Positions 25,556 to 33,932 of a stretch of 64,000 bases of DNA are shown one piece after another; position 1 is the first letter of the stretch, and the number at the start of each line of letters is the position of its first letter. This DNA is from Acidobacteriota bacterium. GTDB taxonomy: Bacteria; Acidobacteriota; Terriglobia; Acidiferrales; UBA7541. The translations under genes and the position numbers were made by a program. Location of the stretch: contig JABCZG010000001.1 in NCBI GenBank assembly GCA_013289835.1, forward strand, positions 124,001-188,000, in the 5' to 3' direction. The notes beneath the pieces are model-generated. The model made no database searches. It had not been told where the DNA came from and worked only from the letters and a program-made list of their open reading frames with translations.

Positions 25556-27193
25556 CTAGGTGCCAAACCCCGAGCCATTCTGCGGGCCACCCTTCGGTGG
25601 ACTGCCATGCGGCCCTTCAAATCCACGTTCGCGCAGGGCCTGCCGCGCCACTTCGCGGTCGTCAAATTCCAGCGTGCGGTCCGCGAGAATCTGATAATTC
25701 TCGTGGCCTTTTCCGGCCAGCAGCACGATGTCTCCGGCGCGCGCTTCGTCCATCGCCAGGCCGATGGCTTTTTCCCGGTCGGGCTCGATCAGGTATTTGC
25801 CGGCCGTTTTTTGCAGGCCGACGATGACGTCGCTGATAATTTTTAGCGGGTCTTCGCTGCGCGGATTGTCGCTTGAGAGAATCGTCAGATCGCTCAGCCG
25901 CCCGGTGACTTCTCCCATGACCGGGCGCTTGGTGCGGTCTTTCTCTCCGCCGCAGCCGAAGAGCGTGATGATGCGGCCTTTGGGATTCAGTTCGCGCGCC
26001 GTGCGAATCAGGTTTTCCAGCGCGTCGTCCGTGTGTGCGTAGTCCACGATCACAAGGAATGGCTGCCCGAGATCGATCCGCTGAAAACGACCGGAGACGC
26101 TTTCAAGATTTCGGATGCCCTTTTCGATCACTTCATTCGAAAGACCGAGCGCTTGCGCGGCACCGATGGCCGCGAGAAGGTTATAAACGTTGATGCGGCC
26201 CACGAGCGAGGAAACCACCTCGACCTTTCCATTCGGCGTATGCGCGGTAAACGTCAGGCCTTCAAACGTCAGTTGAAATTTCTTCGTGGTGATTTCCGCG
26301 TGCGATTCGAGTCCATATGTCACGGTTTTCTTGGCGAGCCCCGCCAGCTTTTTCCCGAACTCATCGTCGGTATTCACCACTGCCACTTCGGGAACGCCTG
26401 CGCCAGTTCCTTCAAACAACTTTTTCTTCGCCGCGAAATAATCTTCAAACGTCTTGTGATAATCCATGTGCTCGCGCGTGAGGTTTGTGAACACCGCGGC
26501 CTGAAAGTGGCAACCCCAGAGACGGTCCATCGCCAGCGAATGCGAGCTGGCCTCCAGCACGGCGTACGTTCCCCCCGCGTCGCGAATTTCCGCGAAAAAT
26601 CCTTGTAAGTCCACGGATTCCGGCGTCGTATTCGGAGCGGGATAATCGCCGAGCGGCGTGTGGTAGGCAATCGTTCCGAACAACCCGGTCTTGGCCCCGG
26701 AAGCCTTCACGATCGCATCAATGACCGAGGTCGTTGTTGTCTTGCCGTTCGTTCCGGTCACTGCGGTGAGTTGCAGCGCATCCGCGGGATGCTCGAAAAA
26801 ATTTGCCGCAGTAATTGCCAACGCCTTACGCGCATCCTGTACCTGAATCCAAGCGAGGCCACTCGCCAGCGTGCTGGTCGCAGGCTCCGCGCTCGCAACG
26901 GCTATGGCGCCACGCTTCACGGCATCTTGTATAAACGCGCTTCCGTCCGCCTTAGCGCCATGCAACGCAAAAAAGAGCGCTCCCGGCTGCACCTTCCTTG
27001 AATCGTAAGCCACCTGGCGAATCTCCACGCCACTCGCGTCAGCGGGCAGTTTCGCCTGCAAGCCCTCGAATAATTCAGTCAGCTTTTTCCCAATGGTCGC
27101 GCTGTCTCGGTGGGAGGAATTCTTCCGTTGGCGTTCGGTCTCGTTCGTGGCGGCGTCCTGTGCTTCTTCTTCCTGGCTCAATCCCATTCTCAT
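25556..27193 (-). CDS. murE: UDP-MurNAc-L-Ala-D-Glu--meso-DAP ligase MurE
   Basis: 545 residues. The ATP loop is AVTGTNGKTTTTSVIDAI; the carbamylated-Lys region and the C-terminal VDYAHTDDALENLI are standard. The specificity motif DNPR (LSSDNPRSEDP) marks a meso-diaminopimelate ligase rather than a lysine one. The N terminus carries about 35 extra polar residues (EEEAQDAATNETERQRKN) before the usual start region, so a later start is possible. It begins one base after the ftsI stop. Confidence 0.96.
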   Translation of the reverse strand: MRMGLSQEEEAQDAATNETERQRKNSSHRDSATIGKKLTELFEGLQAKLPADASGVEIRQVAYDSRKVQPGALFFALHGAKADGSAFIQDAVKRGAIAVASAEPATSTLASGLAWIQVQDARKALAITAANFFEHPADALQLTAVTGTNGKTTTTSVIDAIVKASGAKTGLFGTIAYHTPLGDYPAPNTTPESVDLQGFFAEIRDAGGTYAVLEASSHSLAMDRLWGCHFQAAVFTNLTREHMDYHKTFEDYFAAKKKLFEGTGAGVPEVAVVNTDDEFGKKLAGLAKKTVTYGLESHAEITTKKFQLTFEGLTFTAHTPNGKVEVVSSLVGRINVYNLLAAIGAAQALGLSNEVIEKGIRNLESVSGRFQRIDLGQPFLVIVDYAHTDDALENLIRTARELNPKGRIITLFGCGGEKDRTKRPVMGEVTGRLSDLTILSSDNPRSEDPLKIISDVIVGLQKTAGKYLIEPDREKAIGLAMDEARAGDIVLLAGKGHENYQILADRTLEFDDREVARQALRERGFEGPHGSPPKGGPQNGSGFGT

Positions 27194-27194
27194 C

Positions 27195-29336
27195 CTAATG
27201 CCTTGCCTTCTGCCGCGTCTGCGCGATCTTTTCCGCTGGTGCTCCGAATTGCACGGTGATCTTCGCTCCGCGCCTGACTTTCACTCCCGCCGCTGGCGTC
27301 TGATTCGTAGCAAGACCGCTGCCAATCAACACCGGGTCCAGTCCCATTCGAATGCAAATCTCCGTCGCGTCACGCATCGTCTTCCCTGAAAAGTCCGGCA
27401 CTTGAATGTCGCCACCTTCCTCCACGGCTACGGTTACGGGAGGCGCTTGGCTCTTGCTTTCGTTGGGCTTTGACGCCGCAGCCTCCGCGGGAGGTTGGTC
27501 CGGCTGGCCGGAAAAATCCGTTGGCGCGAAATCCTCCAGCGCCGCGCTGTCCGACGCCTCTCGATTCTTGTACGCGGCCTGCATTAGCCGCGGCCCCACC
27601 GGCACGTCGCGCGGCACGTCCAAATACGGCAGCACCTGCTCCGCGACGCGCTTGAAAACCGGCGCGGCCACTTGCCCGCCTTCATGCTCGCCCACCGGCG
27701 AATCGAGCGAAACCAGAATGGTCACCGCCGGATTGCTGATGGGAGCAAAGCCCGTGAAAGACGCAATCAACTGCGTCCGCGAATAGCGCCCCGTCGACGG
27801 ATCAATCTTTTGCGCAGAGCCCGTTTTCCCCGCCGCCGTCCAGCCGTCGAGATGCGCCAACTTTCCCGTTCCATCCAACACCACGCCTTCCATCAGACTG
27901 CGCAGCGTCGCGGCCGTCTCCGGCCGAATCACCCGCCGCGGTTCGACTGGTGCAAGCGGGCCCTCCGCAGGCAGCGCTTGTTCGCCGCGGCGCAGCTCCG
28001 CAATCACATGCGGCTTGTAAAGCATTCCGCCATTGGCGATCGCGGAAACCGCACTAACCAGCTGAATGGGCGTGACGCCAACTTCCTGCCCCATAGAGAT
28101 CGACCCGATCGAAACCGGCGTCCAATTCTCCAGCCGCCGCACTAGCCCCTTGCTCTCGCCTGGTAGGTCCACGCCGGTGAGTTGCCCAAATCCAAACGCG
28201 CGAATGTAATCGTAAAATTTCGGCGCGCCGAGCCGCAGCGCAATCTTGATCGCGCCGACGTCGCTCGATTGGGCCAAAATATCTGATACGCTCAGCAACC
28301 CAAACGGTTTGTGGTCGCGGATGCGATGCCCCGCCACGTACACAGCGCCGTTCTCGCAATCAAACACTTCCTCCGGCCGCGTAATTCCCTGATCGAACGC
28401 CGCCGCCAGCGTAATCAACTTAAATGTCGAGCCCGGCTCGTACAGCGCAGTGACCGCGCGGTTCATGCGCGACTCCGCAGCCGCTTCGTTTGCGGCATTG
28501 GGATTGAATTTCGGCCAGTTGGCCAGCCCCAGAATTTCGCCGCTGTTGGGATTCATCACAATGACTGTGCCGGCGATGGCGTGAGTCTTGGCGATCGCCA
28601 CGGCCAGCTCCCGCTCGGCGATGTACTGAATCTTTTCGTCAAGCGTCAGGATCACGTTCGCGCCGCGCTCGCGCTGCGCCGCGCCTCCGTCGAACCAGCG
28701 CTGGCGCGCATCGGCCATGACAATAATCTTTTCGCTTTTGCCCCGAATCTGGCTGTCCAGTTCGTGTTCGATCCCGCCCAATCCCTTTTCATCCACATCC
28801 ACGAAACCCAGCACATGCGAGGCGAGGTCGCGTTTCGGATAAATGCGCTGATTCTCCTTCTGGAAATAAACGCCTTTCAGGTTGAGCGCCGCCACGGCTT
28901 CAGCTTTATCCGGAGGAAGCTTCCGGGAGATCCACACAAACGAGCGCGAAGACTCCAGCCGCGTTTCCAGAACATCGCGTGGAATGCCCAGCACGCCGGA
29001 AAGCAGCCGCGCCGCAAGTTGTTCGTCGGCAAGTTCGGATGGCACCGCAAACGCGGAATCCACCGGGATGCTCATCGCCAGCGGATGCATGTTGCGGTCA
29101 AAAATCGAGCCGCGCTTCGGCGTGATTTCGATCACGCGCTGCTGCTGCCGCTGCGCGCGAGCCATGTATTCGCTGTGACGGAAAAGTTGCAGGTAGGCCA
29201 GCCGCCCAAACACCGCCGTCATCCAGAGCAGCGCGACGGCGGCAACGATGAGCAGGTGTTTGACCGCCAGGCGGTCACCCTTCGAGCCCATCGCTACGCG
29301 GCCACTAGAGGCGACGTGAGATCGATTCTGTTGCAT
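27195..29336 (-). CDS. ftsI: Septal transpeptidase FtsI (class B PBP) with C-terminal PASTA domain
   Basis: 713 residues from ATG 29336; an in-frame TTG at 29375 is weaker. One N-terminal membrane helix (LLIVAAVALLWMTAVFG), a pedestal domain, then the penicillin-binding transpeptidase domain with the active-site motif STFK (Ser303-Lys306), SSD at 357-359 and KTG at 504-506. It cross-links septal peptidoglycan together with FtsW. The last 60 residues (VPDFSGKTMRDATEICIRMG) form one PASTA domain, making it over 100 residues longer than E. coli FtsI. A Pro/Ala/Ser-rich linker precedes it. Confidence 0.95.
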   Translation of the reverse strand: MQQNRSHVASSGRVAMGSKGDRLAVKHLLIVAAVALLWMTAVFGRLAYLQLFRHSEYMARAQRQQQRVIEITPKRGSIFDRNMHPLAMSIPVDSAFAVPSELADEQLAARLLSGVLGIPRDVLETRLESSRSFVWISRKLPPDKAEAVAALNLKGVYFQKENQRIYPKRDLASHVLGFVDVDEKGLGGIEHELDSQIRGKSEKIIVMADARQRWFDGGAAQRERGANVILTLDEKIQYIAERELAVAIAKTHAIAGTVIVMNPNSGEILGLANWPKFNPNAANEAAAESRMNRAVTALYEPGSTFKLITLAAAFDQGITRPEEVFDCENGAVYVAGHRIRDHKPFGLLSVSDILAQSSDVGAIKIALRLGAPKFYDYIRAFGFGQLTGVDLPGESKGLVRRLENWTPVSIGSISMGQEVGVTPIQLVSAVSAIANGGMLYKPHVIAELRRGEQALPAEGPLAPVEPRRVIRPETAATLRSLMEGVVLDGTGKLAHLDGWTAAGKTGSAQKIDPSTGRYSRTQLIASFTGFAPISNPAVTILVSLDSPVGEHEGGQVAAPVFKRVAEQVLPYLDVPRDVPVGPRLMQAAYKNREASDSAALEDFAPTDFSGQPDQPPAEAAASKPNESKSQAPPVTVAVEEGGDIQVPDFSGKTMRDATEICIRMGLDPVLIGSGLATNQTPAAGVKVRRGAKITVQFGAPAEKIAQTRQKARH

Positions 29337-29421
29337 AGCGAATTCCGCTCGGCGATCGCCCCCGAGGATGCTCAATCAACGGAAAGCAAATTCTTCGACG
29401 AATGCCCCGCACGAAAAGGAA

Positions 29422-29838
29422 CTACTGCGCGCGATTCGGACGAATATAACGCGCCGCAGCCACTTCCGCGCCAGACGGCGCGTCGTATTCCTGTACCTGC
29501 GTCGGCAGAGGTTCCGTCAAGCCCAGCTGGCGCCGCGCAATCACGTCGATGCGCATGGGGTTCCGCAGGCTGGCGATTTCCAACTTCAAGGAGGAGTTCA
29601 GCGAGGCCGCCTCGCTTTGTTTGACCTTCACGCCCTCCAGCTGGAAGCTCAAATCAATGCAGCGAAAGTGCTGGTAGATGTACATCATGAAAAACATTGC
29701 CACGATTCCGCCCAGCGCCGCCGTGCGGTACAAATTCCGCATCTTCACCGGCTCGACGTGGCGCACCAGGCGCGAATTATCAATCCGCTTGACCGTTTGA
29801 AACTCCAGCGTTGTCGGAGCCTTTTTCCTTTTAGCCAT
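29422..29838 (-). CDS. ftsL: Cell division protein FtsL
   Basis: About 138 residues from ATG 29838 (AAGG eight bases upstream, 19 bases after the rsmH stop); a longer form would overlap rsmH. Basic N terminus, one membrane helix (AALGGIVAMFFMMYIYQHF), then a short heptad-like coiled coil (LEGVKVKQSEAASLNSSLKLEIASL) as in FtsL, which pairs with FtsB and FtsQ. Assignment rests on topology and position, as FtsL sequences diverge strongly. Confidence 0.88.
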   Translation of the reverse strand: MAKRKKAPTTLEFQTVKRIDNSRLVRHVEPVKMRNLYRTAALGGIVAMFFMMYIYQHFRCIDLSFQLEGVKVKQSEAASLNSSLKLEIASLRNPMRIDVIARRQLGLTEPLPTQVQEYDAPSGAEVAAARYIRPNRAQ

Positions 29839-29857
29839 GACGTTACCTTGGCGGCCG

Positions 29858-30745
29858 CTAAGCAGCCGACACTCTTTCCGCACACCGCAGCTTCGCGCTT
29901 CGCGAACGCGGATTGCCCATCATCTCTTCCTCTGTGGGCTGGATTACATGTTTGGTCAGCACGCGGAGCATTCCCTGCCGCTCTCCCTCTTGAAACGCGT
30001 GCTTCACCAAGCGGTCTTCCCGCGAGTGGTAACTCAACACCACCCAGCGGGCGCCTGAATTCATTGTGACGGGGGTCCGAGAAAGAAACTGCCCGAGTTC
30101 CTCCATCTCTCGATTCACCGCTATCCGCAGCGCCAGAAACGTTTTTGTTGCGGGATGCAGTCTCTGCCTTCCCCATTGCTTTCGGGCCCCAGCCACAGTC
30201 GTTGCCAAGTGCGCGGTATCCCTCACGGGTCGCGCTCGTACGATCGCCTTGGCGATTCTTCTGGAATCGTGCTCATCGGCTTCGCGATAGAGCAGGTCGG
30301 CTATCTCCTTCTCCGACCAGCGATTCACAATCTCGTCTGCCGTCAATTCGTCGTTGGCAGTGTCCATTCTCATATCCAGAGCAGCCGCCTCGCGAAACGA
30401 AAATCCCCGCTCGGCCTGATCAAGCTGCATGCTCGAAACTCCCAAGTCGGCCAAGACCCCGTCCACCAGCGGAATCCCCAACTCGCGCGCGACCTCCGCA
30501 ATCCTCGAGAACGGCGACTGCACCAGCGTCACTTTCTCCCCGAAGCCCTTCAGCCGCTCCCGCGCCAGTTCCAACGCCTGTGCGTCCCGGTCCAGGCTGA
30601 TCAACCTGCCGGAACTGAGCCGTTTTGCGATTGATTCCGAATGTCCGCCCGCTCCCAGCGTGGCGTCGATGTAGGTTCCGTCTGGTCTTATACGCAGCCA
30701 TTCGAGCACCTCTTCCAACAGCACCGGCGTGTGCGCCGCACTCAC
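29858..30745 (-). CDS. rsmH: 16S rRNA m4C1402 methyltransferase RsmH
   Basis: 295 residues, GTG start. SAM-dependent methylation of C1402 in the ribosomal P site. The N terminus AHTPVLLEEVLEWL and SAM loop DATLGAGGHSESI (28-40) are diagnostic, with LADLGVSSMQLD, ERGFSFREAAALDMRMD, and the C-terminal VVLSYHSREDRLVKHAF. It sits in its usual place after mraZ, 12 bases downstream. Confidence 0.97.
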   Translation of the reverse strand: MSAAHTPVLLEEVLEWLRIRPDGTYIDATLGAGGHSESIAKRLSSGRLISLDRDAQALELARERLKGFGEKVTLVQSPFSRIAEVARELGIPLVDGVLADLGVSSMQLDQAERGFSFREAAALDMRMDTANDELTADEIVNRWSEKEIADLLYREADEHDSRRIAKAIVRARPVRDTAHLATTVAGARKQWGRQRLHPATKTFLALRIAVNREMEELGQFLSRTPVTMNSGARWVVLSYHSREDRLVKHAFQEGERQGMLRVLTKHVIQPTEEEMMGNPRSRSAKLRCAERVSAA

Positions 30746-30757
30746 TCTCCCAACGCC

Positions 30758-31198
30758 TTAAATCCCCAGGTCTTCCAAAGCCTTGTAATCTTCCTCGGTG
30801 AACGGCGAATTCTTCAGGTCATCCAGCACGCGCGTATGATTCATGACCTCCAGGTAATCGAGGTTTCCGAACACGTCCACCTCGCCCTTCATCTGCGCCG
30901 ATTCGCGCAACACCGCGGGCACCAGCACTCTTCCCTGCCCGTCCAGCTCCACCGTTTGGCCGTAGTAGCTCGTTCTCATCAAGAATTTTCTCTTCGCCCG
31001 GTTCTGGCTCGATACGCCCGCCAGCTTCTCTTCAATCCCAGTCCAAACCTTCATCGGATAAATCCGCGCCGATTCACCGGTCGTGCTGGTGATATAAAAT
31101 TGGCTCCCGTACTCCTTCAAAGCGTCGAGAAACACGGCGGGTATCTTCAATCTGCCCTTCTCGTCCACCTTCGCTGGACAGTTGCCCCGCAGGCTCAT
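30758..31198 (-). CDS. mraZ: Transcriptional regulator MraZ
   Basis: 146 residues from ATG 31198, preceded by GGAG; this start gives the family N terminus LRGNCPAKVDEKGRLKIP. Two AbrB-like swapped-hairpin half-repeats follow (second: LDGQGRVLVPAVLRESA). MraZ is a DNA-binding ring that represses the dcw promoter by binding GTGGG repeats at 10-base spacing. Just such an array lies upstream (31294-31363). Confidence 0.95.
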   Translation of the reverse strand: MSLRGNCPAKVDEKGRLKIPAVFLDALKEYGSQFYITSTTGESARIYPMKVWTGIEEKLAGVSSQNRAKRKFLMRTSYYGQTVELDGQGRVLVPAVLRESAQMKGEVDVFGNLDYLEVMNHTRVLDDLKNSPFTEEDYKALEDLGI

Positions 31199-31293
31199 AT
31201 ACTCCACTCGAAGCGACCCCGGTTTTCGCCGGATCGCACACAAATATGTGGTCTAGAATGGCCAAAATGCCCACTTTCACCACAACGCTGGGT

Positions 31294-31363
31294 AGTTGTC
31301 TACTTTGCCCTAGTGCCCGCTACTTGACTCTACTGTTGCCCACTTCTTACCACTTTTGACCAC
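31294..31363 (-). promoter_or_regulatory. MraZ operator: seven 10-bp-phased repeats
   Basis: Read leftward, consecutive 10-base units begin GTGG, GTGG, GTGG, GTAG, GTAG, CTAG, GTAG (for example GTGGTCAAAA at 31363-31354 and GTGGTAAGAA at 31353-31344). A further GTGG pair lies just downstream (31267-31286). The spacing matches the known MraZ sites. The array starts at the base after the -10 box, so binding would cover the transcription start. Confidence 0.85.
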
Positions 31364-31391
31364 ATGATAAGCTGCTTTCCACGCTTGTCAA
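31364..31391 (-). promoter_or_regulatory. dcw cluster promoter
   Basis: A leftward TTGACA (31391-31386), 16-base spacer and TATCAT (31369-31364) form a strong sigma70-type promoter about 160 bases before mraZ. The MraZ repeats follow immediately. It is the only strong promoter noticed upstream of the cluster. Confidence 0.8.
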
Positions 31392-31798
31392 GAGGAAACA
31401 TACGTTTTCTTGAAAAAAGTTGTGAAAATCAGGATAGGAATTTTTGCTTCTTGTGGACCGCGACCCGTAGTGGTTTCTTTTTCCAGCGACAACGATAGTT
31501 GGTGGTGCCGTTGTCGTCCCGATCTGGCACTGACTTTTGGAGTCCTGCGCTTCACTTTGGCGCCGTCGGAGTGCTCGCGGGAGCGGTAGCTGACTGGTCT
31601 GTAGGACAAATTTTCTGCCGCGTTCTCTCGGAATACTCTCGGGGAATAATCTCTGCCTGACACGGGTTCCGTAGAGTTTTGAGTCGCTTCGCTCCGATGC
31701 GCGGTCGCGTACGCTATCGGCCTCCCCCTTCCTTTCTCGGGGCACTTATGCTATTGTAGACGGGTAAGTTCGATCCCGAAACCAGAAGGAGTTTCTCT
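31392..31798. other. Gene-free stretch between divergent dcw and pqq operons
   Basis: Lower-GC sequence without a credible CDS. It holds a GACAACG/CGTTGTC stem (31488-31494 with 31509-31515). A possible extended -10 for pqqA, TGCTATTGT (31749-31757), lies about 42 bases before the pqqA start, with only a weak -35 (TTCCTT, 31729-31734). No known riboswitch could be recognised. Confidence 0.4.
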
Positions 31799-31876
31799 AT
31801 GGAATGGGTTACCCCTCGTCACGAAGAAGTCGAACTGAACTGCGAAGTTAGCTCCTACGCAAACGCCGAGCTCTAG
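31799..31876 (+). CDS. pqqA: PQQ precursor peptide PqqA
   Basis: A 25-residue peptide with AAGGAG seven bases before the ATG. It contains the invariant Glu16 and Tyr20 in CEVSSYA, the two residues that PqqE cross-links and that become PQQ; the spacing (E-x3-Y) and even the numbering match the known precursors. The rest (WVTPRHEEVEL) is recognition sequence for PqqD/PqqE. The 44 bases before pqqB hold a CTCCG/CGGAG stem-loop that may set the higher yield of pqqA message. Confidence 0.92.
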   Translation: MEWVTPRHEEVELNCEVSSYANAEL

Positions 31877-31920
31877 TCTGAGAGTCGGCTCCGGCCTAGT
31901 CGGAGTCGCCAGAAAAGCTC

Positions 31921-32853
31921 ATGCGCGTTAAAGTCCTCGGCTCCGCAGCCGGGGGCGGTTTCCCTCAATGGAATTGTATTTGTGCGAACTGTAGCGCTCT
32001 GCGCCTCGGCACGCTTAAGGCTCGCCCAAGGACGCAGGCGCAGGTTGCGGTAGCGCCAGACCCTTCCAAATGGTTTCTCCTGAACGCCTCTCCGGATCTG
32101 CGTCAACAGATCAACGCCACGCCTGAATTGATCCCGCCTACCGGTTCACGCGGTTCGCCGATCTATTCCGTTATCCTCACCAGCGCAGACGTGGATTGCG
32201 TGATGGGCTTGCTACATCTGCGCGAATTTCAGCCTCTCCACATTTTCTGCACCGTGTCCGTGCGCCGCATCCTCACCGAGGAAAACAGCCTATTCCGTGT
32301 CCTTACTCGTTCGAACCCGCCCGTGCGCTGGGAGACTATGCCGCTGGACCGTCTCATGCCGCTCGTGCCGCCTTCTTCACCCGGAACGAAGGATGGCTTC
32401 TTCTACAAGGCCGTGCCGCTAATGGGTGCCTTCCCGGACTACGTCAGCGATGCTCTGCGCCAGAGCCTTCCTCCCGAGGAAGCCGTTCTCGGTCTTCAGC
32501 TCATCCACAAAGATAAGCGATTTTTCTACGGTCCAAGCTTGCCCGGAATTGGAGAAGAATGGCGCCGCACGGTGGATGAGAGCGATCTGGCTTTCCTCGA
32601 CGGCACCTTCTGGAGAGACGACGAGCTGGCCCTGGCCAAGCGAAGCCGTAGGACGGCACGCGAAATGGGGCACATGCCCGTGTGGGGTGATCGAGGACTT
32701 CTTCGACAGCCCTTCCGGCTCGGAAAAACACGCCACGTCCTGATTCATCTGAACAATACCAACCCTGTGCTGAACGAAGACAGCCCGGAACATCGCACGG
32801 TGCGTGATGCTGGTTGGGAAATCGCCTATGATGGGATGGAGTTTCAATTGTGA
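31921..32853 (+). CDS. pqqB: PqqB, metallo-beta-lactamase-fold PQQ enzyme
   Basis: 310 residues. The N terminus VLGSAAGGGFPQWNC and the zinc cluster C19-x-C21-x2-C24 are hallmarks of PqqB. It has the MBL fold and is reported to hydroxylate the cross-linked tyrosine intermediate. It is separated from pqqA by 44 bases and its stop overlaps the GTG start of pqqC (GTGA), so the two are translationally coupled. Confidence 0.95.
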   Translation: MRVKVLGSAAGGGFPQWNCICANCSALRLGTLKARPRTQAQVAVAPDPSKWFLLNASPDLRQQINATPELIPPTGSRGSPIYSVILTSADVDCVMGLLHLREFQPLHIFCTVSVRRILTEENSLFRVLTRSNPPVRWETMPLDRLMPLVPPSSPGTKDGFFYKAVPLMGAFPDYVSDALRQSLPPEEAVLGLQLIHKDKRFFYGPSLPGIGEEWRRTVDESDLAFLDGTFWRDDELALAKRSRRTAREMGHMPVWGDRGLLRQPFRLGKTRHVLIHLNNTNPVLNEDSPEHRTVRDAGWEIAYDGMEFQL

Positions 32854-33611
32854 ATCCATCCGTGAGTCAAGACGTCGAGAAGCCGCCGCTCTCCAAAGCC
32901 GAGTTCATCGCCGGCTTTCATGCCATTGGCGAGGAGCGCTACCACCACAAGCATCCATTTCATCTGTTGATGCATGAAGGCAAGCTCACCCGCGGCCAGT
33001 TGCAGGCCTGGGCGCTTAATCGCTACTACTATCAGAGCCGTATCCCCATCAAAGATGCAGCCATCCTCGCGCGAAGCGAAGACCCTGCCTTCCGCCTCGC
33101 CTGGCGCAAGCGCATCCTCGATCACGACGGCGATGGAACCAATCCCGGCGGCATCGAAAAGTGGCTGCGCCTGGTCGAAGCCACCGGCCTCTCTCGCGAT
33201 CTCGCGCTTCGTAACGCCGGAATCTTGCCGGCAACGCGTTACGCCGTGCAAGCCTACGTGGATTTCGTTACCATGCGCTCGCATCTCGAAGCCGTAGCTT
33301 CTTCGCTCACCGAACTCTTCTCGAAAAAGCTAATCGTCCTGCGCATGGATCGCCTCCGCGAACACTACCCCTGGCTTTCCGGCGGCCTCGACTACTTTAC
33401 CGGCCGCCTCACCCAGGCGCCCGAAGATTCCGACTTCGCCCTAGCCTGTGTCGTAGCTCACGCGCACACCCGCGCCGAACAAGATCTCGCCCACGCCGCT
33501 TTGCGCGCAAAATGCGACATTCTCTGGGCCCAGCTCGACGCGCTTTACTTCGCATACATCAATCCTGGTTGGCCGCCTCCCGGCGCTTTTCAACCCCCCA
33601 AGGAATCCTGA
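32850..33611 (+). CDS. pqqC: PQQ synthase PqqC
   Basis: 253 residues, GTG start overlapping the pqqB stop. Cofactorless oxidase of the TenA-like all-helical fold that closes the ring and carries out the final eight-electron oxidation. The conserved active-site stretch RYHHKHPFH (30-38), the NRYYYQSRIPIKDA region, and the C-terminal DILWAQLDALYFAY fit the family. Confidence 0.95.
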   Translation: MNPSVSQDVEKPPLSKAEFIAGFHAIGEERYHHKHPFHLLMHEGKLTRGQLQAWALNRYYYQSRIPIKDAAILARSEDPAFRLAWRKRILDHDGDGTNPGGIEKWLRLVEATGLSRDLALRNAGILPATRYAVQAYVDFVTMRSHLEAVASSLTELFSKKLIVLRMDRLREHYPWLSGGLDYFTGRLTQAPEDSDFALACVVAHAHTRAEQDLAHAALRAKCDILWAQLDALYFAYINPGWPPPGAFQPPKES

Positions 33612-33616
33612 AGACC

Positions 33617-33895
33617 ATGGTTCCCGACACAAACAGCAAGCCCCGCCTCGCTCCCGGCTGCCGCCTCGGCGAGAACAACCAGCAGCGCGTCCTGCTCATG
33701 CCCGAACGCGCCCTGCGCCTGCTCGGCCCCAGCCTTGAAATCATCGAGCGGTGCGACGGCCAGCACACCATCCAGCAAATCATCGCCGACCTGCAAAAAA
33801 TATATTCCAAAGCCGAGCCTCAAAAGGTCGAACAAGATATCCTCGGCTACCTCGCTCTTTTGCAAAAGGAACGTGCTCTCGATTTTGAACCGTAG
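33617..33895 (+). CDS. pqqD: PqqA-binding chaperone PqqD
   Basis: 92 residues from the ATG at 33617, six bases after pqqC; the frame extends upstream but inside pqqC. A winged-helix RiPP recognition element that presents PqqA to PqqE. Typical features are RLAPGCRLG, LLMPERALRLLGPSLEIIERCDG and the C-terminal DILGYLALLQKE. Its stop codon TAG is part of a GTAG-headed palindrome (33892-33917). Confidence 0.92.
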   Translation: MVPDTNSKPRLAPGCRLGENNQQRVLLMPERALRLLGPSLEIIERCDGQHTIQQIIADLQKIYSKAEPQKVEQDILGYLALLQKERALDFEP

Positions 33896-33917
33896 TGGCC
33901 CCGATCAGATCGGGGGC
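33892..33917. repeat. GTAG-REP palindrome on the pqqD stop codon
   Basis: GTAG (33892-33895) followed by TGG and a perfect CCCCGATC/GATCGGGG stem (33899-33906 with 33908-33915, one-base loop). The TAG of GTAG is the pqqD stop. Same head (GTAGTGGCC) as the elements at 37878 and 43110. Confidence 0.7.
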
Positions 33918-33932
33918 GCCTCTTCTCGACCA

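Noticed and set aside
31347..31745. 132-codon leftward frame between mraZ and pqqA
   Set aside because: Runs through the dcw promoter and operator, has an unbalanced composition and no ribosome site.
33735..33932. N-terminal extension of pqqE into pqqD
   Set aside because: It is pqqD read in another frame; radical-SAM family starts fit ATG 33933.
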